Position numbers and translations under genes: made by a program | Shown: in pieces, positions 1-13,800 of the stretch | Numbering within the stretch: position 1 is the stretch's first letter | How the letters are laid out: each line of letters begins with the position of its first letter | Source: Entomortierella parvispora | Taxonomy: Eukaryota; Mortierellomycota; Mortierellomycetes; Mortierellales; Mortierellaceae | Direction: 5' to 3' | DNA length: 64,000 nt | Assembly: GCA_963573315.1 (NCBI GenBank) | Contig: OY752146.1 | Span: 186,001 to 250,000, forward strand | The notes under the pieces: generated by a model | What the model was told of the DNA's origin: nothing | Databases searched by the model: none | What the model saw: only the letters and a program-made list of their open reading frames with translations

Positions 1-160
1 TTTGCAGCAATAGACAACGCTGCTAACGATGATGGAGAAGCCAGCCGCGCCATTAGCTGCACGATCTTGAAGATTTCGTTCCCCCCGGTTTCCCTCCATA
101 TCAACTACGACTGAGGCCAGGCGTGCCAAATGTGCATCCGCAACATTGATACCATGAATG

Positions 161-510
161 GCCTCTTGTAATGGATCGAGGCTAATTGTCAGCGAAACGC
201 ACACTCATATCGTCGTCGCCACTTTCGCAACGGGGGAGAAAACTGGTCAGCAGGTCGCCCTCTGCCCAATATATCACACAACGTTCGAGGATGGCTCTAT
301 ACCTGTTCCAATAAATACGATTGCAGCTTCCCGTTGACGGCGTTAAACCTGCTTTCACCATGACCGTCAACAAGAGTCAGGGTCAGACTCTCAACTATGT
401 GGGTGTCTTCCTATTTCCGAGTGTTTTTTTTTTTTGGCACGGTCAGTTCTATGTCGCCGTTTTCGTTGCATCAATCAGCACATACACACGTAATGTAGTA
501 TATCCTTAGG
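161..510 (+). mobile_element. Degenerate PIF1/Helitron-type helicase C-terminal fragment
   Basis: From about 164 one frame reads SCNGSRLIV. After a frame change near 319 the text continues with AFTMTVNKSQGQTL and then WHGQFYVAV. In that order these match the conserved end of PIF1-like helicases carried by Helitrons (CNGTRL, FAMTINKSQGQTL, HGQLYVALSR). The frame break and the short length show a dead fragment. No Helitron terminus was recognised, and the rest of the helicase would lie left of the window. Family assignment is fairly secure; Helitron rather than cellular PIF1 is an inference. Confidence 0.65.
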
Positions 511-1035
511 TTCTAGAATGGTCATCAGTTGATCGTCCCGAGCAAATCTGCTGCAGTGCACATCTCCTATATAGTCCCGACAATTTTTGGGGAGGGTTCA
601 AATTTCAAAAAATAAGGTTACATGGGATCAGTACGGGATGCCTCTGATCCTGCACGGTCCTTCAAGGCCTGTTGCTCCGCCCTCAGATATTATCGCCGTC
701 ACGACCAAGCCACCCCGCTTGGCGCGACCTTGCTCCAACACCCTCTCCCTCTTTGACCCTTCCATCTCTCTTATTCCTCCCCCTCCAAGGGACTCTATCT
801 GTGTGTATCTTTCTTTAATGATCTCGCGTGACTCCAAAAAAAAGGACTATAAGGGACTCTAGGGCTGGTCTACTCAAACAGCAAAAGGGCGGGACGGGTG
901 GGACATCTAGAGTCCCTTGTCGGTGTCGAATAAATGAGCTTCAGTCTTCATTGTATTCGACATCGCTAACCAAACTCCCCCATGCGTCATGTTTCTCAGA
1001 TCTGCTTGATCCGCACACCTTTTGGTGTAAACCCC
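511..1035. other. No gene recognised; left edge of the duplicated segment
   Basis: No convincing coding sequence is seen. The left limit of the tandem duplication lies here: from about 652 (GCACGGTCC) the sequence aligns with 29781 onward, including the shared GTCACGACCAAGCCACCCCG stretch. Sequence left of about 650 has no partner in the window. Confidence 0.6.
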
Positions 1036-2560
1036 TCAGGACACAGCAAATGCGGATGACTTGACCTCATGGACATGCACGAGCACTCGCCTGAACCTGA
1101 AATGACTTGCATTTTCAGCCGCAGGAAACACTGGATCTGGATCTAGGGCATGAATTTCGGGACGACCAGGGCAGGATCCATGACATGGAAGCAGAGAACG
1201 CTTTGGATAACCCGTCGCCCTAGCAAGTCGCTGACGTCTTCGAAAACCTGTTTCAGGCACATTGGGCTGGCATGTCGACAGATGTCGGCTCTATGGCGCT
1301 CCAACATCGCCAACTTGTTACTCCTCTCAAAGCTATGGCATGTTGTGTACCAACCAAGAGATGGATCAAGAAGATACAAGGTGCTGTTCGGAAAATCGTA
1401 CTCCCATTCAGTCAAGCGCCGGCATAACCAGCCTTTTGCCGAGGCTGGGCTGTAGGGGGATTAGGGTTGGTCGAAGTTGGAGCTCAAGCCAACGCCCTTC
1501 AGCTGCGTACTGTCTAGCGCCTCGCCTCGTCATACAGCCTTATCCCAATTCTCTCGAACATTATCCGAGCATTCCAACAAGCACCTCTCGCGACCTTCAT
1601 ATCCTCAGTGAACTGTTAAGAGTCCTACGGGAGACATGGCCTCGAGTAATTGTTCATGGTTTTGACGGAGGGTACGACGTCCGCTCCCAGTAGTCCCTTG
1701 ACCATTGCTCTGGAAGAGACGCCCATTGGTATCACCATTGCCACGCCTATCAAGGAATGGCTCTTGACAAACCGGGGATCATTGCTCTTATTTTTCAAAG
1801 TGGACGGTAGGATGAGTGACGAGTGTTCAGGTTCAGGGATAGATGCCTTCAGTGCAATACCGTTCGAGAGCGGGCACAGGGATTCAGGAGCCATTCTTGT
1901 TTTAAAATCTTATCTCTTGAAAGCGATATCCGATTTCCCCCAGCTCTGAATCAAGACATCACCATCGAAGCTCCTTTCAGACAATAACTTCACAGACAAC
2001 TTCTCCTAGAAGATTCACACCGTAAGAACATTGGACGCAGACCCGGAAGACAACGAATACGGAGCTCTCGCGAAAGCTATGACCCGGCAACTCTGGATCT
2101 TTGTCATTGACACCAGGCTGCCTTTTGTCTCAGCGGCGATCGCTGCCCAACCTCCCTTGTCGAAAAAACTTCTAGAAGATGGACTCACTACACAGGGCAC
2201 GGAACAACCATTAATGCAAAAACTCCTCATTGGCAGCGCCTGGATTCCGTATTCCCGGATACCCTCTCAATGCTGCATCTGAAATCTGGATCAAGAGGAC
2301 GATACTGTTCGCCTGTCCCTGAAAGATTGATGTCTGGCACTCTGCTCCATCCAAACACTTAACTATCCAGAACTGGACTCCAATGACGGTGGCGAATGTC
2401 TTTCTCCCAAACCCATCTAAGGTCCAACCGTTGGTCGACCTCGTCGCAGCCTTCTTGTTCGCCACCATTATGGCATCGATCTGGAGATTGCACTGGTAAT
2501 CTATTATGGCCAATGAGGCGTTCGACATTATTGACAAATTATATGTACCGTTGATGGTAA
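1036..2560 (+). mobile_element. Degenerate LINE (non-LTR retrotransposon) remnant, copy 1
   Basis: Short frame-shifted pieces resemble the C-terminal part of LINE reverse transcriptases: LLLLSKLWHVVYQP near 1315-1355, then a decayed GG(L)..VD-type block near 1455-1500. The better preserved second copy reads GGLRLVDIGAQANSLQLR at the corresponding place. Around 2380-2500 is a piece related to a 3' segment ending in IWELHW in copy 2. Stops and frameshifts throughout mean it cannot be active. It lies inside the duplicated segment, so the insertion predates the duplication. Confidence 0.6.
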
Positions 2561-4584
2561 GTCAGCTACCTCCCGGACTCAGGCAGAGAAGAGACGACTG
2601 AAGGCAAAATCAGAGAAGCCGTAATGTTTTTTTTTCTTTCTGTTTCATGTATTTGTAAATACTTCATTGTCTTTGCTTCGTATTACTGTAAAACTACTCT
2701 GGCTTTCGTGGATGACTGCCTGGATTGAGGACTACAGAAGATGTCAAGTTATGCACGTAATAAATTAATTAAACAGAGGAGCAGAGGCGGGACCCAGATA
2801 TAAAGAAGAGGACTCTCAGGAGATCCCGGATTTGAAGCACGTCTGGATAGCGAGCTACTATTTTCTCACGTTTGACGTTTTATGAAGACGAGAGTGATGT
2901 GCGGCGCGTGGGATATGGAATAGGTTTTCTGATGTGGTCCATGCACGGGGTGACGCAGCGGCAAATGGAGAACATGAGGATCAAAAAAGGAGACTGTCCT
3001 TCTGCTTGTACTGACAGGGGGAACCGCGCTTTAGCGATCCACTTGCTCTGGTGAAATAACATCTAGGAATGATCTCTTTTTGTTCTACTGCTCGGAAGCG
3101 TCTTCATACACCAACAGATTTTTTGCCGCGTCTGGACCAAGAGCACGAAGCTCAGGCAAGTTTAGAACTGGAAGTCAGGGAAATAATCAAATCACATCGA
3201 AAACCACGAGTTCTGATGTTGTTGTTGAGACGGAACCGCTTGCTGCTTTCTTCACGCTACTGCTTGTTACAACTGGACCGAACACGTACAAGGCACGACC
3301 CCATGCTTTGTACTCTCGAGGACCTAGTAAAAAGACCACATCGTCTAATCCTCCCCTATTACTGTTTGCATAATGATCAGGATCTGTAGAAAATTCCCCA
3401 CACCCGTCGGCATACATGCATACTAACTCCCTACTTCCGTCGGCATACATTCATACTAGGCAGAACTGTATCTCGCTTGCCCCTAGCACTGGCACCTTGA
3501 GGAAAAAAAAAAGATGGAGGATCTGAATGTGAAGAAGCGATCGCATTAACTTCTTGTCTTCTTTACGCCAAATGAACAGCATCTCTAGCGATCAGGTAAT
3601 GCTGCCCCCACCCTATGAATGAGATTCTTCCATTGCGAATGAGAATGAGAACGGAATCTCAAAGACGTGCAATTAAGATGATCTCTTGTTCTAATCCCAT
3701 TCACACGATTCATTCATAGACAACTGAGCGTGCTCTGTTTACAGCGAAAAAGTAAACCTACTGCCCTTCATACTGTTGATGATGAAACTATTCCAATGGT
3801 GCAGTATAACGATTTCCGCTGCTTTAACGTTCAGGCCTTCGTTTTATCCGTGTGTAGACAAAAGGAGCGCGCCGAGGCTCTACCATGTTCTGACGACGCG
3901 AAGCGAGCTCCGAGTCAGAGCCCATTGTACAGGGTAAAGGAAGAACTCCGAGAAAACTCATCACAATGTGCCGACATTAAATATACCAACAACGAATCGA
4001 TGGGCTACCTTTTGATTCATCACCTAGGACTCGGTTTGCATCGATCAGGGTGTTCTGGGTACTGACCAGTCGTCCACAATGGTGAACATTGGCTCTATGA
4101 CGGTAATAGATGGGATTCTCTAACCTTACACAGTTTCGTAGAGGCAACTGGATTTAAAGACTAAGAGATTTTTTTTTCATGATGGCAGATTGCTGATGGG
4201 TGCCCACCGTTGAACGTCTTTGAAGGATCCGAGCATTCCATGACCAGTCAGTCCAATAGCTCAAAGATGTCGGTGAATGACCCGTAAGATAATTTAGAAG
4301 GCATCGTTTGCAGCGTCTGGTGGACAGAGTGTCGAAGCATGAACTAATCGCTGATTGAATCCACGCAGCGATGGAAGCACACGCGAAACCAGTCCTGGAA
4401 GAGAAGATTCGTTGTCTTCTGAGTGTCACCGCCATGTAGCAACAAACCCTCATTGGTCCACATCCGGTAAGTGCTCAACATTCATGAATGCCTGCAGGCA
4501 AGATTGTGGGAACAATGAATCACCCCTATAACGAGTTCAAAAGTCCGCTCGATATACTCATACAAAGAAAATTGCGTCTGCTGA
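2561..4584 (+). other. Upstream region of NRPS 1, no firm gene
   Basis: This 2 kb stretch holds no reading frame conserved with copy 2 (31480-33780), although the DNA aligns along most of its length. Two conserved features near the 3' end suggest a spliced leader or a decayed upstream gene. One is GGTAAGTGCTC at 4466, conserved at about 33672. The other is a short sense-strand segment around 4300-4440 whose translation is similar in both copies but has a shared in-frame stop. The promoter of NRPS 1 presumably lies here, but no TATA box could be singled out. Confidence 0.4.
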
Positions 4585-4701
4585 ATGTATCCAGATGAGA
4601 CGATCGATGGCCTCAAGGTCTCGCCTTTCTCTTTGCCAAGTGTTTTGGGAAGCAGTGAAGTAAATGATTTCAAGACCGCAACCCATTCTGAGATCGTTCT
4701 G
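4585..4701 (+). other. Candidate first coding exon of NRPS 1
   Basis: An ATG at 4585 directly follows an in-frame TGA and opens 39 codons beginning MYPDETIDG. They run without a stop to a consensus donor, CTG|GTAAGT, at 4702. Splicing to the acceptor ending ATAG at 4829 (128 bp intron) would join it in frame to the NRPS frame that opens at 4830. The donor and most of the peptide are conserved in copy 2, but there the ATG is ATA. An alternative acceptor at 4758 (CTACAG) leads to a stop after 14 codons. This is a proposal only; transcript data are needed to fix the start. Confidence 0.35.
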
Positions 4702-4829
4702 GTAAGTTTCACAGAGTGAGTGCTCTCTGTAACTTGCAACTCGATATGACACCTACAGCGGCTCGTGAGAGCTGCAGCAGGATCAATCCGTCATGTTCTT
4801 TAACGTTAATGATGTAATCATAATCATAG

Positions 4830-7800
4830 AACGGCGGCACTAGTGTGAACAAGCAAGTACTCGCTCTTCTCAATTTACACACCGACAGGCCCCGAGCACC
4901 TCAGCAGTCAACCAATGAAGCCCAATGGCCTATCCGATTCAGCGAGCAGCTGACGCAATCGCTCAAGAGAATGGCCCAAGAGCATGACGTGGATTTGGGC
5001 GCAGTCTTGTTAACCGCCTGGAGTGCCGTACTTTTCAGACTCAGTGGTCAGTGTGAGATTCATCTCGCTATACAAGGCAATACTCTCGGCGACCGAGTAA
5101 GGGTCGCTGATCCCTCTGCATACTTGTCGCTACATGTCGACTTTTCCGACGACCCAAACACCATTCAATTGCTCGAACACGTCAAACAAGCAGCTTCGTA
5201 CTCTGAGGACCATCAAATCGAGGTGAATCAGGTTGTCTTCAGCTACCACCGCAAGGAAGGATCGAATTCTACGGGATTGGGACTAGCGTTGTCAGGGGCA
5301 ATCACCGCCGGCTTCGAGCTCGAATTGAGCTTGAGAGACGAGAATGAGGAGATTGTAGGACTGATGTGCTACTCAACGGCCCTCTTCGACTCCCTCACCA
5401 TTGAGCATCACGTGGGATATCTGAACTTGATGCTTGAGGGAATGGTATCCGACGCTACGCAATTGGTCTCCAAGATTGATATTATCTCACCTGCCGAGCG
5501 AACATTGCTTCTTGAAACCTGGAACGAAACACAGCCGCTCCACCACGAGTACCAGACCATCCACCAACTGTTTGAAGAGCAGGCTAAGCGTACCCCGACT
5601 GCCGTTGCACTTGTGCACGAAGATCAAGAGCTGACCTACAGCGAACTAAACGCACGGTCCAACCGTCTCGCGCATCAACTCATTGAGTTGGGAGTTAAGC
5701 CTGATACTCTTGCTGCGATCTGCGTTGAGAGGTCTCTAGCATTGACTGTTGCTATATTGGCTGTCCTGAAGGCCGGCGGCGCTTATGTGCCGCTGGACCT
5801 TACCTACCCCCGCGAGCGCCTCGTGGGTATCCTGGAGGATGCCGCACCAGCTGTCATGGTCATAGACAAGGCTGGCCGCGCTGTCTTTGGAGAAACAGCT
5901 CTCAGTTCGTTAACCTTGGTTGACCCGAACACTCCTTCAGCACATCCAGCCATAAATCCGCGGGTTCCTGGTTTGACATCGCAGCACCTGGCCTACATCA
6001 TATACACTTCTGGATCGACTGGCATGCCCAAGGGTGTGATGATCGAGCATCGCGGCGTCGTGAACCTTGCGCAAACTCATTGCCAGCTGTATGGTATTCG
6101 TGAAAGCAGCCGTATTTTGCAGTTCTCTTCCATCAGCTTCGATTTGAGTGTCTTGGAAATTGTGCTGGCATTATCCTCCGGCGCCACTTTATACCTCATA
6201 CCTGACAGGATTCGGTTGGATCGAGACAAAGTTTGGGACTACATGCACAGGCACTCAATCAATCTTGTAGGGCTTACTCCATCGTTCCTCCAAGACGGAA
6301 AGAACCTGCCGCATCGGATCGAGTCTTTGACGATAAGTTGTGGGGGCGAAGCTCTCAGTCCATCACTTCTACATAACCTGATAAACCAAAACATTACCGT
6401 GATCAACGACTACGGTCCTACCGAGACAACTGTCAGCGCGACGAGCTGGAAGTGCCCAACGGACTATAAGGGCGACATTGCTCCTATCGGTCGGCCAGTA
6501 ATACATTCCCGGGTTTACGTTCTGGATGCCAATCTCCGGCCAGTGCCCGTGGGAACCATGGGAGAGCTTTATATCGGAGGGGTTGGGGTTGCACGAGGGT
6601 ATCTCAACCGTCCAGAGTTGACCGCAGAGAGATTTCTTCCAGATCCCTTCAGCGAAGTAAAGGATGCACGGATGTACAGGACAGGGGATCTCGGACGGCG
6701 CCTCGCTGATGGCAACCTGGTACACCTAGGACGCATTGACGATCAAGTCAAAATACGCGGCTTCCGAATCGAGCTCGAAGAGGTTGAGAACTGTCTATTG
6801 AAACACGACTGGGTATCAGAAGCCATTGTACTGGCACTCGTTGTGGGAGGCGACAAGCAGCTGGTTGCATATGTTGTGGCAAAGCCAGGATCTCGGCTCA
6901 CTCACAGTCTTCGCGCTCATGTCGCAGCCAAACTGCCTCAGTACATGGTACCGGCGGCTTTCGTCCGTCTAGACGTCATGCCCCTCACACCGAACGATAA
7001 ACTTGACCGCAAGGCACTACCAGCTCCTGATGAGGAAGCCTTTGCACGAGAAACGTACGAGGAGCCGCGGGGGGACATCGAGAACAAATTAGCTGCTATC
7101 TGGGCAGAATTGCTTCCAGTCAAGCATATCGGTCGCAATGACAGCTTCTTTGCTCTCGGCGGACACTCTCTTCTTGCCGCGAGAATGCTCCAGCACCTGA
7201 AGCGTCTCGGCCTTACTGTCTCTGTGCGAACTTTGTTTGAGTTCCCTACCCTCAGCGCACTGGCCCGGGAGCTGCGAGAGGATCAAGCAACAATTGTACC
7301 TCCAAATCTCATCACCACCGAGACTACATCAATAACGCCGGCGACCCTGCCGCTGATCGAACTGACCCAGAGCGACATCAATCATATCGTACAACGCGTC
7401 CCGGGCGGAGTAGTCAACATTCAAGATATCTACCCGCTGTCACCTTTGCAGGAGGGTATCTTGTTCCACCATCTAATGGCTACCGAAGGCGACCCATACC
7501 TGGTAACATCGATGATGGCATTCGAGACTAGGGAATTACTTGACCGCTATCTTGAGGCATTCCAGAAAGTGGTGGATCGACATGACATTCTCCGTACTGC
7601 CTTCTTTTGGGAAGGTTTATCAACTTCAGCACAGGTGGTGTGCCGCACTGCGCCTTTACCCGTCTTGGAGCTCGAGCTGGATCCGGCGGACGGACCTATT
7701 CAGGAGCAACTCGACCACCGTTTCAATCCTAAGCACTATCGAATCGACTTGTGTCAGGCTCCTCTCCTTCGGTTTATCGTGGCCAAAGATGTCAGCGGGC

Positions 7801-10800
7801 GGTGGCTACTAGTTCAATTGCTGCATCACCTCATCGGCGACCACGACGCTGCACAGGAAATGAACACTGAAATCAAGGCTTTTATGGATGGTCTGGACGA
7901 ATCTCAAGAAACTCCTCGACCCTTCCGTGAGACCATCGCTCAGTCGTGCTTAAAATCAAGTCAAGATGTTCATAAGAAATTTTTCCAAGAGATGCTTGAG
8001 GATGTTGATGAGCCTACACTGCCTTTCGGGCTGACCACAGTGCACAGCGGCGGCACCGAGGTTACGGAATCTCACCAGATTTTGCCACAGAGTTTAAACA
8101 CTCGCTTACGCAAACATGCCACAACGCTAGGGGTTAGCCTTGCGACGCTGTGCCATGTGGCTTGCGCTCTAGTACTAGCGCGCACCAGTGGGCAGCAACG
8201 TGTCACTTTCGGTACAGTGCTTTTTGGACGGATGCAGGCCGACAGCGAATCCGGAAATACATTGGGGATATCCATTAACACGCTGCCATTCCGTTGCGAC
8301 ATCGATGTGCGTGGCGTCCGAGAATGTATCCTCGAGACTCATTCTCGTTTAATAGCCCTTCTGGAGCATGAGCACGCATCCTTGCCTGTGGCACAGCAGT
8401 GCAGTTGCGTCCCAGCGGGCACTTCTCTGTTTAGTGGACTTTTGAACTACCGCCACACCTCAATACCGTCAAATGGATCAACTGCATCCGACTCAGAGTT
8501 CGTCAGCGAGGAGGAACAATTCCAATACCCTGGAGTTGAGTTTTTGAGCGGTCAGGAGCGAACCAACTATCCGTTTGCTTTGTCTGTCGAGGATTTCGGT
8601 ACAGCCCTCGGTCTCACAGCACAGGTTATGAATCCGATCGATCCAGTTCGTGTATGTGCTTATGTGAGGCAGACAATGGAGAGTCTCGTGGATGCACTTG
8701 AATCCACAGGTGATGTGCCTGTCCAACAACTGGAAGCGCTGCCAGTACAAGAACGGGAAATGTTGTTGCAGGAGTGGAATGCGACCGATAAGGACTATCC
8801 CACCGATCTCTGCCTCCATCACCTCTTTGAGCAGCAGGTTGAACGGACCCCAGACGCCATTGCTGTCGTGCACGATGACCAGTCACTGACGTATGCCGAG
8901 GTGAACACACGAGCCAATTGCCTAGCTCATCAACTCATTAGCCTTGGTGTCCATCCTGATGTTTTTGTCGCGATCTGTGTTGAGCGATCTCCAGCCATGA
9001 TTATCGGCATTCTGGCAATTATGAAGGCTGGTGGTGCCTACGTGCCTCTTGATCCGTTCTATGCAAGCGATCGCTTGAATGATATCATCAACGACGCGGC
9101 ACCGACCATTCTAATCGCGGACCAAGCCGGTAGGAACGCGCTAAAAATGTCCATTCCCAAGTCCGTGACTGTGCTCGACCCAAATGAGCCCAATCCCAAT
9201 CAAGCACCCACTGGCAATCCAAATGTTGCTCAGTTGACTTCTCTTCATCTTGCCTATGTCATCTACACGTCTGGATCCACAGGAAAGCCCAAAGGAGTCA
9301 TGATGGAGCACCAAGGAGCCGTCAATCTTGTCAACACACGTTCAGAGAGTCTGAAAATCCACATCCATAGCAGAGTTTTACAAAACATATCCCTGAGTTT
9401 CGATCCCAGCGTGTGTGAGATATTCTCAACCCTATGTTGCGGTGCTAGTCTTTATTTGGTTCAGGATGAAATTCGACTCGATCGACTTCGTCTGTTGCAG
9501 TTTTTGGTGCGAAATGCAATCACCCACGTTACTTGCACTCCCTCACTACTCCAGGACTGCAGAGATTTGGCAACGTTGGAGACAGTGCGAGCATTCATTG
9601 TCATGGGAGACACGATGCCGCCTCACCTTCCAGGTCTACTTAAAGCCATGGCACCCAACAGTATCATTATAAATGCCTATGGACCAACGGAGACATCAGT
9701 TTACGCAACTGAGTGGAAGTGGCGCTCGGACTTCAATGGAGACATGGTACCAATTGGCAGACCCCTTCCTAACAAGCGGGTATATCTTTTGGATGCACAC
9801 GGCAACCCAGTACCATTGGGTGCCCTGGGAGAAATCTACATCGGAGGTGTCGGAGTTGCAAGAGGTTACCTAAACAGACCAGAGTTGACAGCCGAGAAAT
9901 TCATCCCTGACCCGTTTTCGAGTGCGCCTGATGCTCGAATGTACAGGACTGGAGATCTGGGGCGTCATTTGCCAGACGGCAACATTGTGTGTCTGGGTCG
10001 GAATGACCATCAAGTGAAGATCCGTGGCTTTCGAGTCGAACTTGGCGAGATTGAGGCTCGTCTTTCGGAGCATCCATTGGTGTCCGAAGCTGTGGTGATT
10101 GTTCTTGGTGAAGGCAACGACAAGCGACTTGTTGCCTACGTGATTGTTAATCTGGATTATCAGGCTGACCGAGGTATGGATCAAGTTACTTGGGATAGAT
10201 AACTTGTGAAGGCTCAGAGGAATGTTTACTGAACATCTATATCTCTATACCTTCTTAGCACCCGGTGAGAGTCAGCTTTCCCTGATACTTCGGTCACATC
10301 TGGTAGGGCGGCTACCAGATTACATGGTCCCAGCCGCGTTTGTGAGAATGGATGCATTTCCACTGACTCCTAACGGCAAGTTGGACCGGCGGGCGCTTCC
10401 TGTGCCAGGTGATGATGACTTTGCACATCAGAACTATGAAGCGCCACAGGGGGAGATAGAATCTGCCCTGGCTGCCATCTGGTCGGAGTTACTGGGAGTC
10501 GAGCGCGTGAGTCGCCATGATGGATTTTTTGCCCTTGGAGGCCATTCTCTTCTGGCTGTACGGATGATCTCGAGCCTCCATAATCTTGGTCACTCCATCT
10601 CAGTTCGTGCTCTGTTTGATACACCGACACTATCTGTGCTTGCTCAGTTAATTGGTCAACATCGTGATGTCGTGACCCCTCCAAACCTGATCACGCCTGG
10701 TGTTACCCACATCTCGCCAGAGATGCTGCCGTTAATCGACCTTACCCAGCCTGAGATCGATCATATTGTCCAGCGTGTACCTGGCGGTGTGGCCAATATC

Positions 10801-13800
10801 CAGGACATCTATGCATTGTCACCATTACAGGACGGCATCCTGTTTCACCATCTACTGGCCAAGAATCGAGACCCTTACTTGCTCTTCGCATCCATGGCTT
10901 ATGACAACAGAGAGTCGCTAGACCGGTATCTGGCTGCAATGCATCAGCTGGTGAATCGCCATGACATCCTTCGCACGGCCTTCGTGTGGGAAAATCTATC
11001 GACCCCGGTTCAGGTCGTCTGGCGTGATGCTCCGTTGTCGATCACAGAACTCAAGTTGGATCCAGTGGACGGGCCAATTAGTGAGCAGCTCAAGAGCATG
11101 TTTGATCCTCTGCACCATCGTATCGATCTTTCACAAGCTCCATTGGTTAGCTTTGTGATTGCGCAAGAGAGTGGCGATCGTTGGATCTTGGTCAAGCTGC
11201 TACATCATATCATTGGCGATCACTCAACACTGGAGGAAATAGAGATTGAGATCAAAGAATTCTCAGAAGGACGAGGAGGCACTCTGCCTCCAGCGTATCC
11301 CTACCGTAATCTTATCGCTCAGGTGCGCTTAGGAACGAGCGAAGAAGCTCACGAGCAGTTTTTCAGGAATATGTTGAGTGAAATCGACACGCCCACACTA
11401 CCATTTGGATTGGCCAATGTTCTTGGGGATGGAACTGAGGTCACAGAGCAGCAAATGATGTTGCCCCAGGAATTGAACAACCGTCTCCGGCTGCAAGCTA
11501 GTAGGCTTGGCGTCAGTCTTGCCAGTCTGTGTCATGTTGCATGGGGCCAGGTGATTGCTCGCACGAGCGGCCAGCAACGCGTGGTATTTGGCACTGTGCT
11601 CTTTGGACGCATGCAAGGATCCACTAGCTCCAACCAAGCCCTGGGACTTTTCATTAACACGCTGCCTCTTCGTATGGATGTTAACAAGAGCAGTGTTGAG
11701 TCAACAGTCCAAGCAACCCACACACAGCTAGCGGCTCTACTTGAACATGAGCATGCCTCATTAGCGCTTGCACAACGCTGCAGTAGTGTCCCATCTGGAA
11801 TGCCTCTGTTCAGCTCATTGATGAACTACCGCCACAACACGGCACCTACCAATGCCAGCGATGACGCGTCCTGCAAGACATCTCTTGAAAGCCATGAGCG
11901 CAGCAACTATCCATTCATGATGTCAGTGGAGGACTTTGGCACCGCGCTGGGAATAACGTCTCAAATAGTACGGCCGTTGGATTCTGCTCGCGTCTGTGGC
12001 TACATGCAGGAGTCACTCGTGAGCTTGGCAAATGCGCTTGAGAGCAACTCCGGTATGCCAGTATCCCAGCTGGAGGTCCTACCATTGGATGAACGCGAGA
12101 TGTTGCTAAGAGGATGGAATGCGACCGAAGGAGCCTATCCCACCGATCTCTGCCTCCATCAGCTCTTTGAGCAGCAGGTTGAGCGAACTCCAGAAGCCAT
12201 TGCTGTCGTGTATGAGAACCAGGTCTTGACTTATGCCGAGGTGAACACGCGAGCCAATTGCTTAGCTCATAAGCTAATTAACCTTAGTGTCCAGCCTGAT
12301 GTTCTTGTTGCGATCTGTGTTGAGCGGTCTCCAGCAATGATTGTCGGCATTCTGGCTATTATGAAGGCTGGTGGTGCCTACGTGCCTCTTGATCCGCTCT
12401 TTGCAAGCGATCGCTTGCGAGATATTCTCAATGACACTGCATCTATCTACTTGGTGGCTGACATGGTTGGGAAATCTGCGCTAGGCGAGGCGGCAATCTC
12501 AGCTATGACGGTCCTGGATCCAAACGTCATTGAATATCGCCCCAAATCTAATCCATCAATCCCGACCCTGAACTCGAGCCATCTGGCATACGTGATTTAC
12601 ACATCTGGAACGACTGGAAAGCCAAAAGGGGTAATGATTGAGCATAGCGGGATCGCTGATTTCATCGAGCAGCGGCAAAAGTACCTCCAAGTCCAACCTT
12701 CCAGTCGAATGTCCCAGTTCTTTTCTGCCAGCTTCGATGCAAGCTTGTGTGAGATCTTTAGCACAGTGTGTTTTGGTGGAAGTTTGCATCTGCTGCAGGA
12801 GAGTGTCCGTCAGGATCGACGTCAGCTATGGAGTTATCTGGAGCAGCATCGCATTACTCATGCCATTTTTATCCCCAGTATGCTTCAGGACTGTGGAGAC
12901 TTGTCGCCTCTCTGTACGCTGACGAAGTTTTCATTATGTGGAGAGTCGCTGACAGCAGCACTCGCTCAGAAAGTTCGCACAATTGTGCCTAGCGCCACGA
13001 TCATTAACGAGTATGGTCCCACGGAGACGACCGTGGTCGCCCTGGCATGGGAATACTCTGAGATTGGCTCTAACGACATAGTTCCGATTGGCCGGCCACT
13101 TACGAACAAGCAAGTATATCTCTTGGATACACACGGCAACCCGGTGCCATTGGGTGCCCTGGGAGAAATCTACATTGGAGGTGTCGGAGTTGCAAGAGGT
13201 TACCTAAACAGACCAGAGTTGACGGCTGAGAAATTCATCCCGGATCCATTTTCGAGCGTACCTGATGCTCGGATGTACAGAACTGGAGACCTGGCGCGTC
13301 ATTTGCCTGATGGCAACATTGTGTGCCTAGGTCGGAATGACCATCAAGTGAAGATCCGTGGCTTTCGAATCGAACTTGGTGAGATTGAGGTGCGTCTTTC
13401 GGAGCATCCATTGGTGTCTGAGGCAGTGGTGATTGTTCTTGGTGAAGGCAACGACAAGCGACTTGTTGCCTACGTGATTGTTAATCTGGATCGACAGGTT
13501 TCCCAAGGTATGGATCAAGTTACATGGGAGGGATAATCTAAAAGGGCTCAAAGGATTGTTTACTGAATATCTATATGCCTTCTTAGCATCCGGTGAGAGT
13601 CAGCTGTCTTTGACACTTCGGTCGCATCTTGTAGGGCGACTACCAGATTACATGATCCCAGCCGCGTTTGTGAGAATGGACGCCTTTCCTCTGACCCCTA
13701 ATGGCAAGCTGGACCGACGAGCGCTTCCTGTGCCAGGTGATGATGACTTTGCACATCAGAACTATGAAACGCCACAGGGGGAGATAGAAACTGCCCTGGC

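Noticed and set aside
3730-4065. 111-codon plus-strand frame upstream of NRPS 1
   Set aside because: The aligned DNA in copy 2 (about 32950-33270) does not keep the frame.
4845-4847. GTG as start codon of NRPS 1 (and 34042 for NRPS 2)
   Set aside because: A fungal nuclear gene would not normally start at GTG; an upstream exon or an internal ATG is more likely.
10174-10258. Separate NRPS genes for each exon, as in a bacterial operon
   Set aside because: Each gap has GT...AG borders, a branch-like ACTGA and matching phase, and splicing rejoins A-domain halves exactly.
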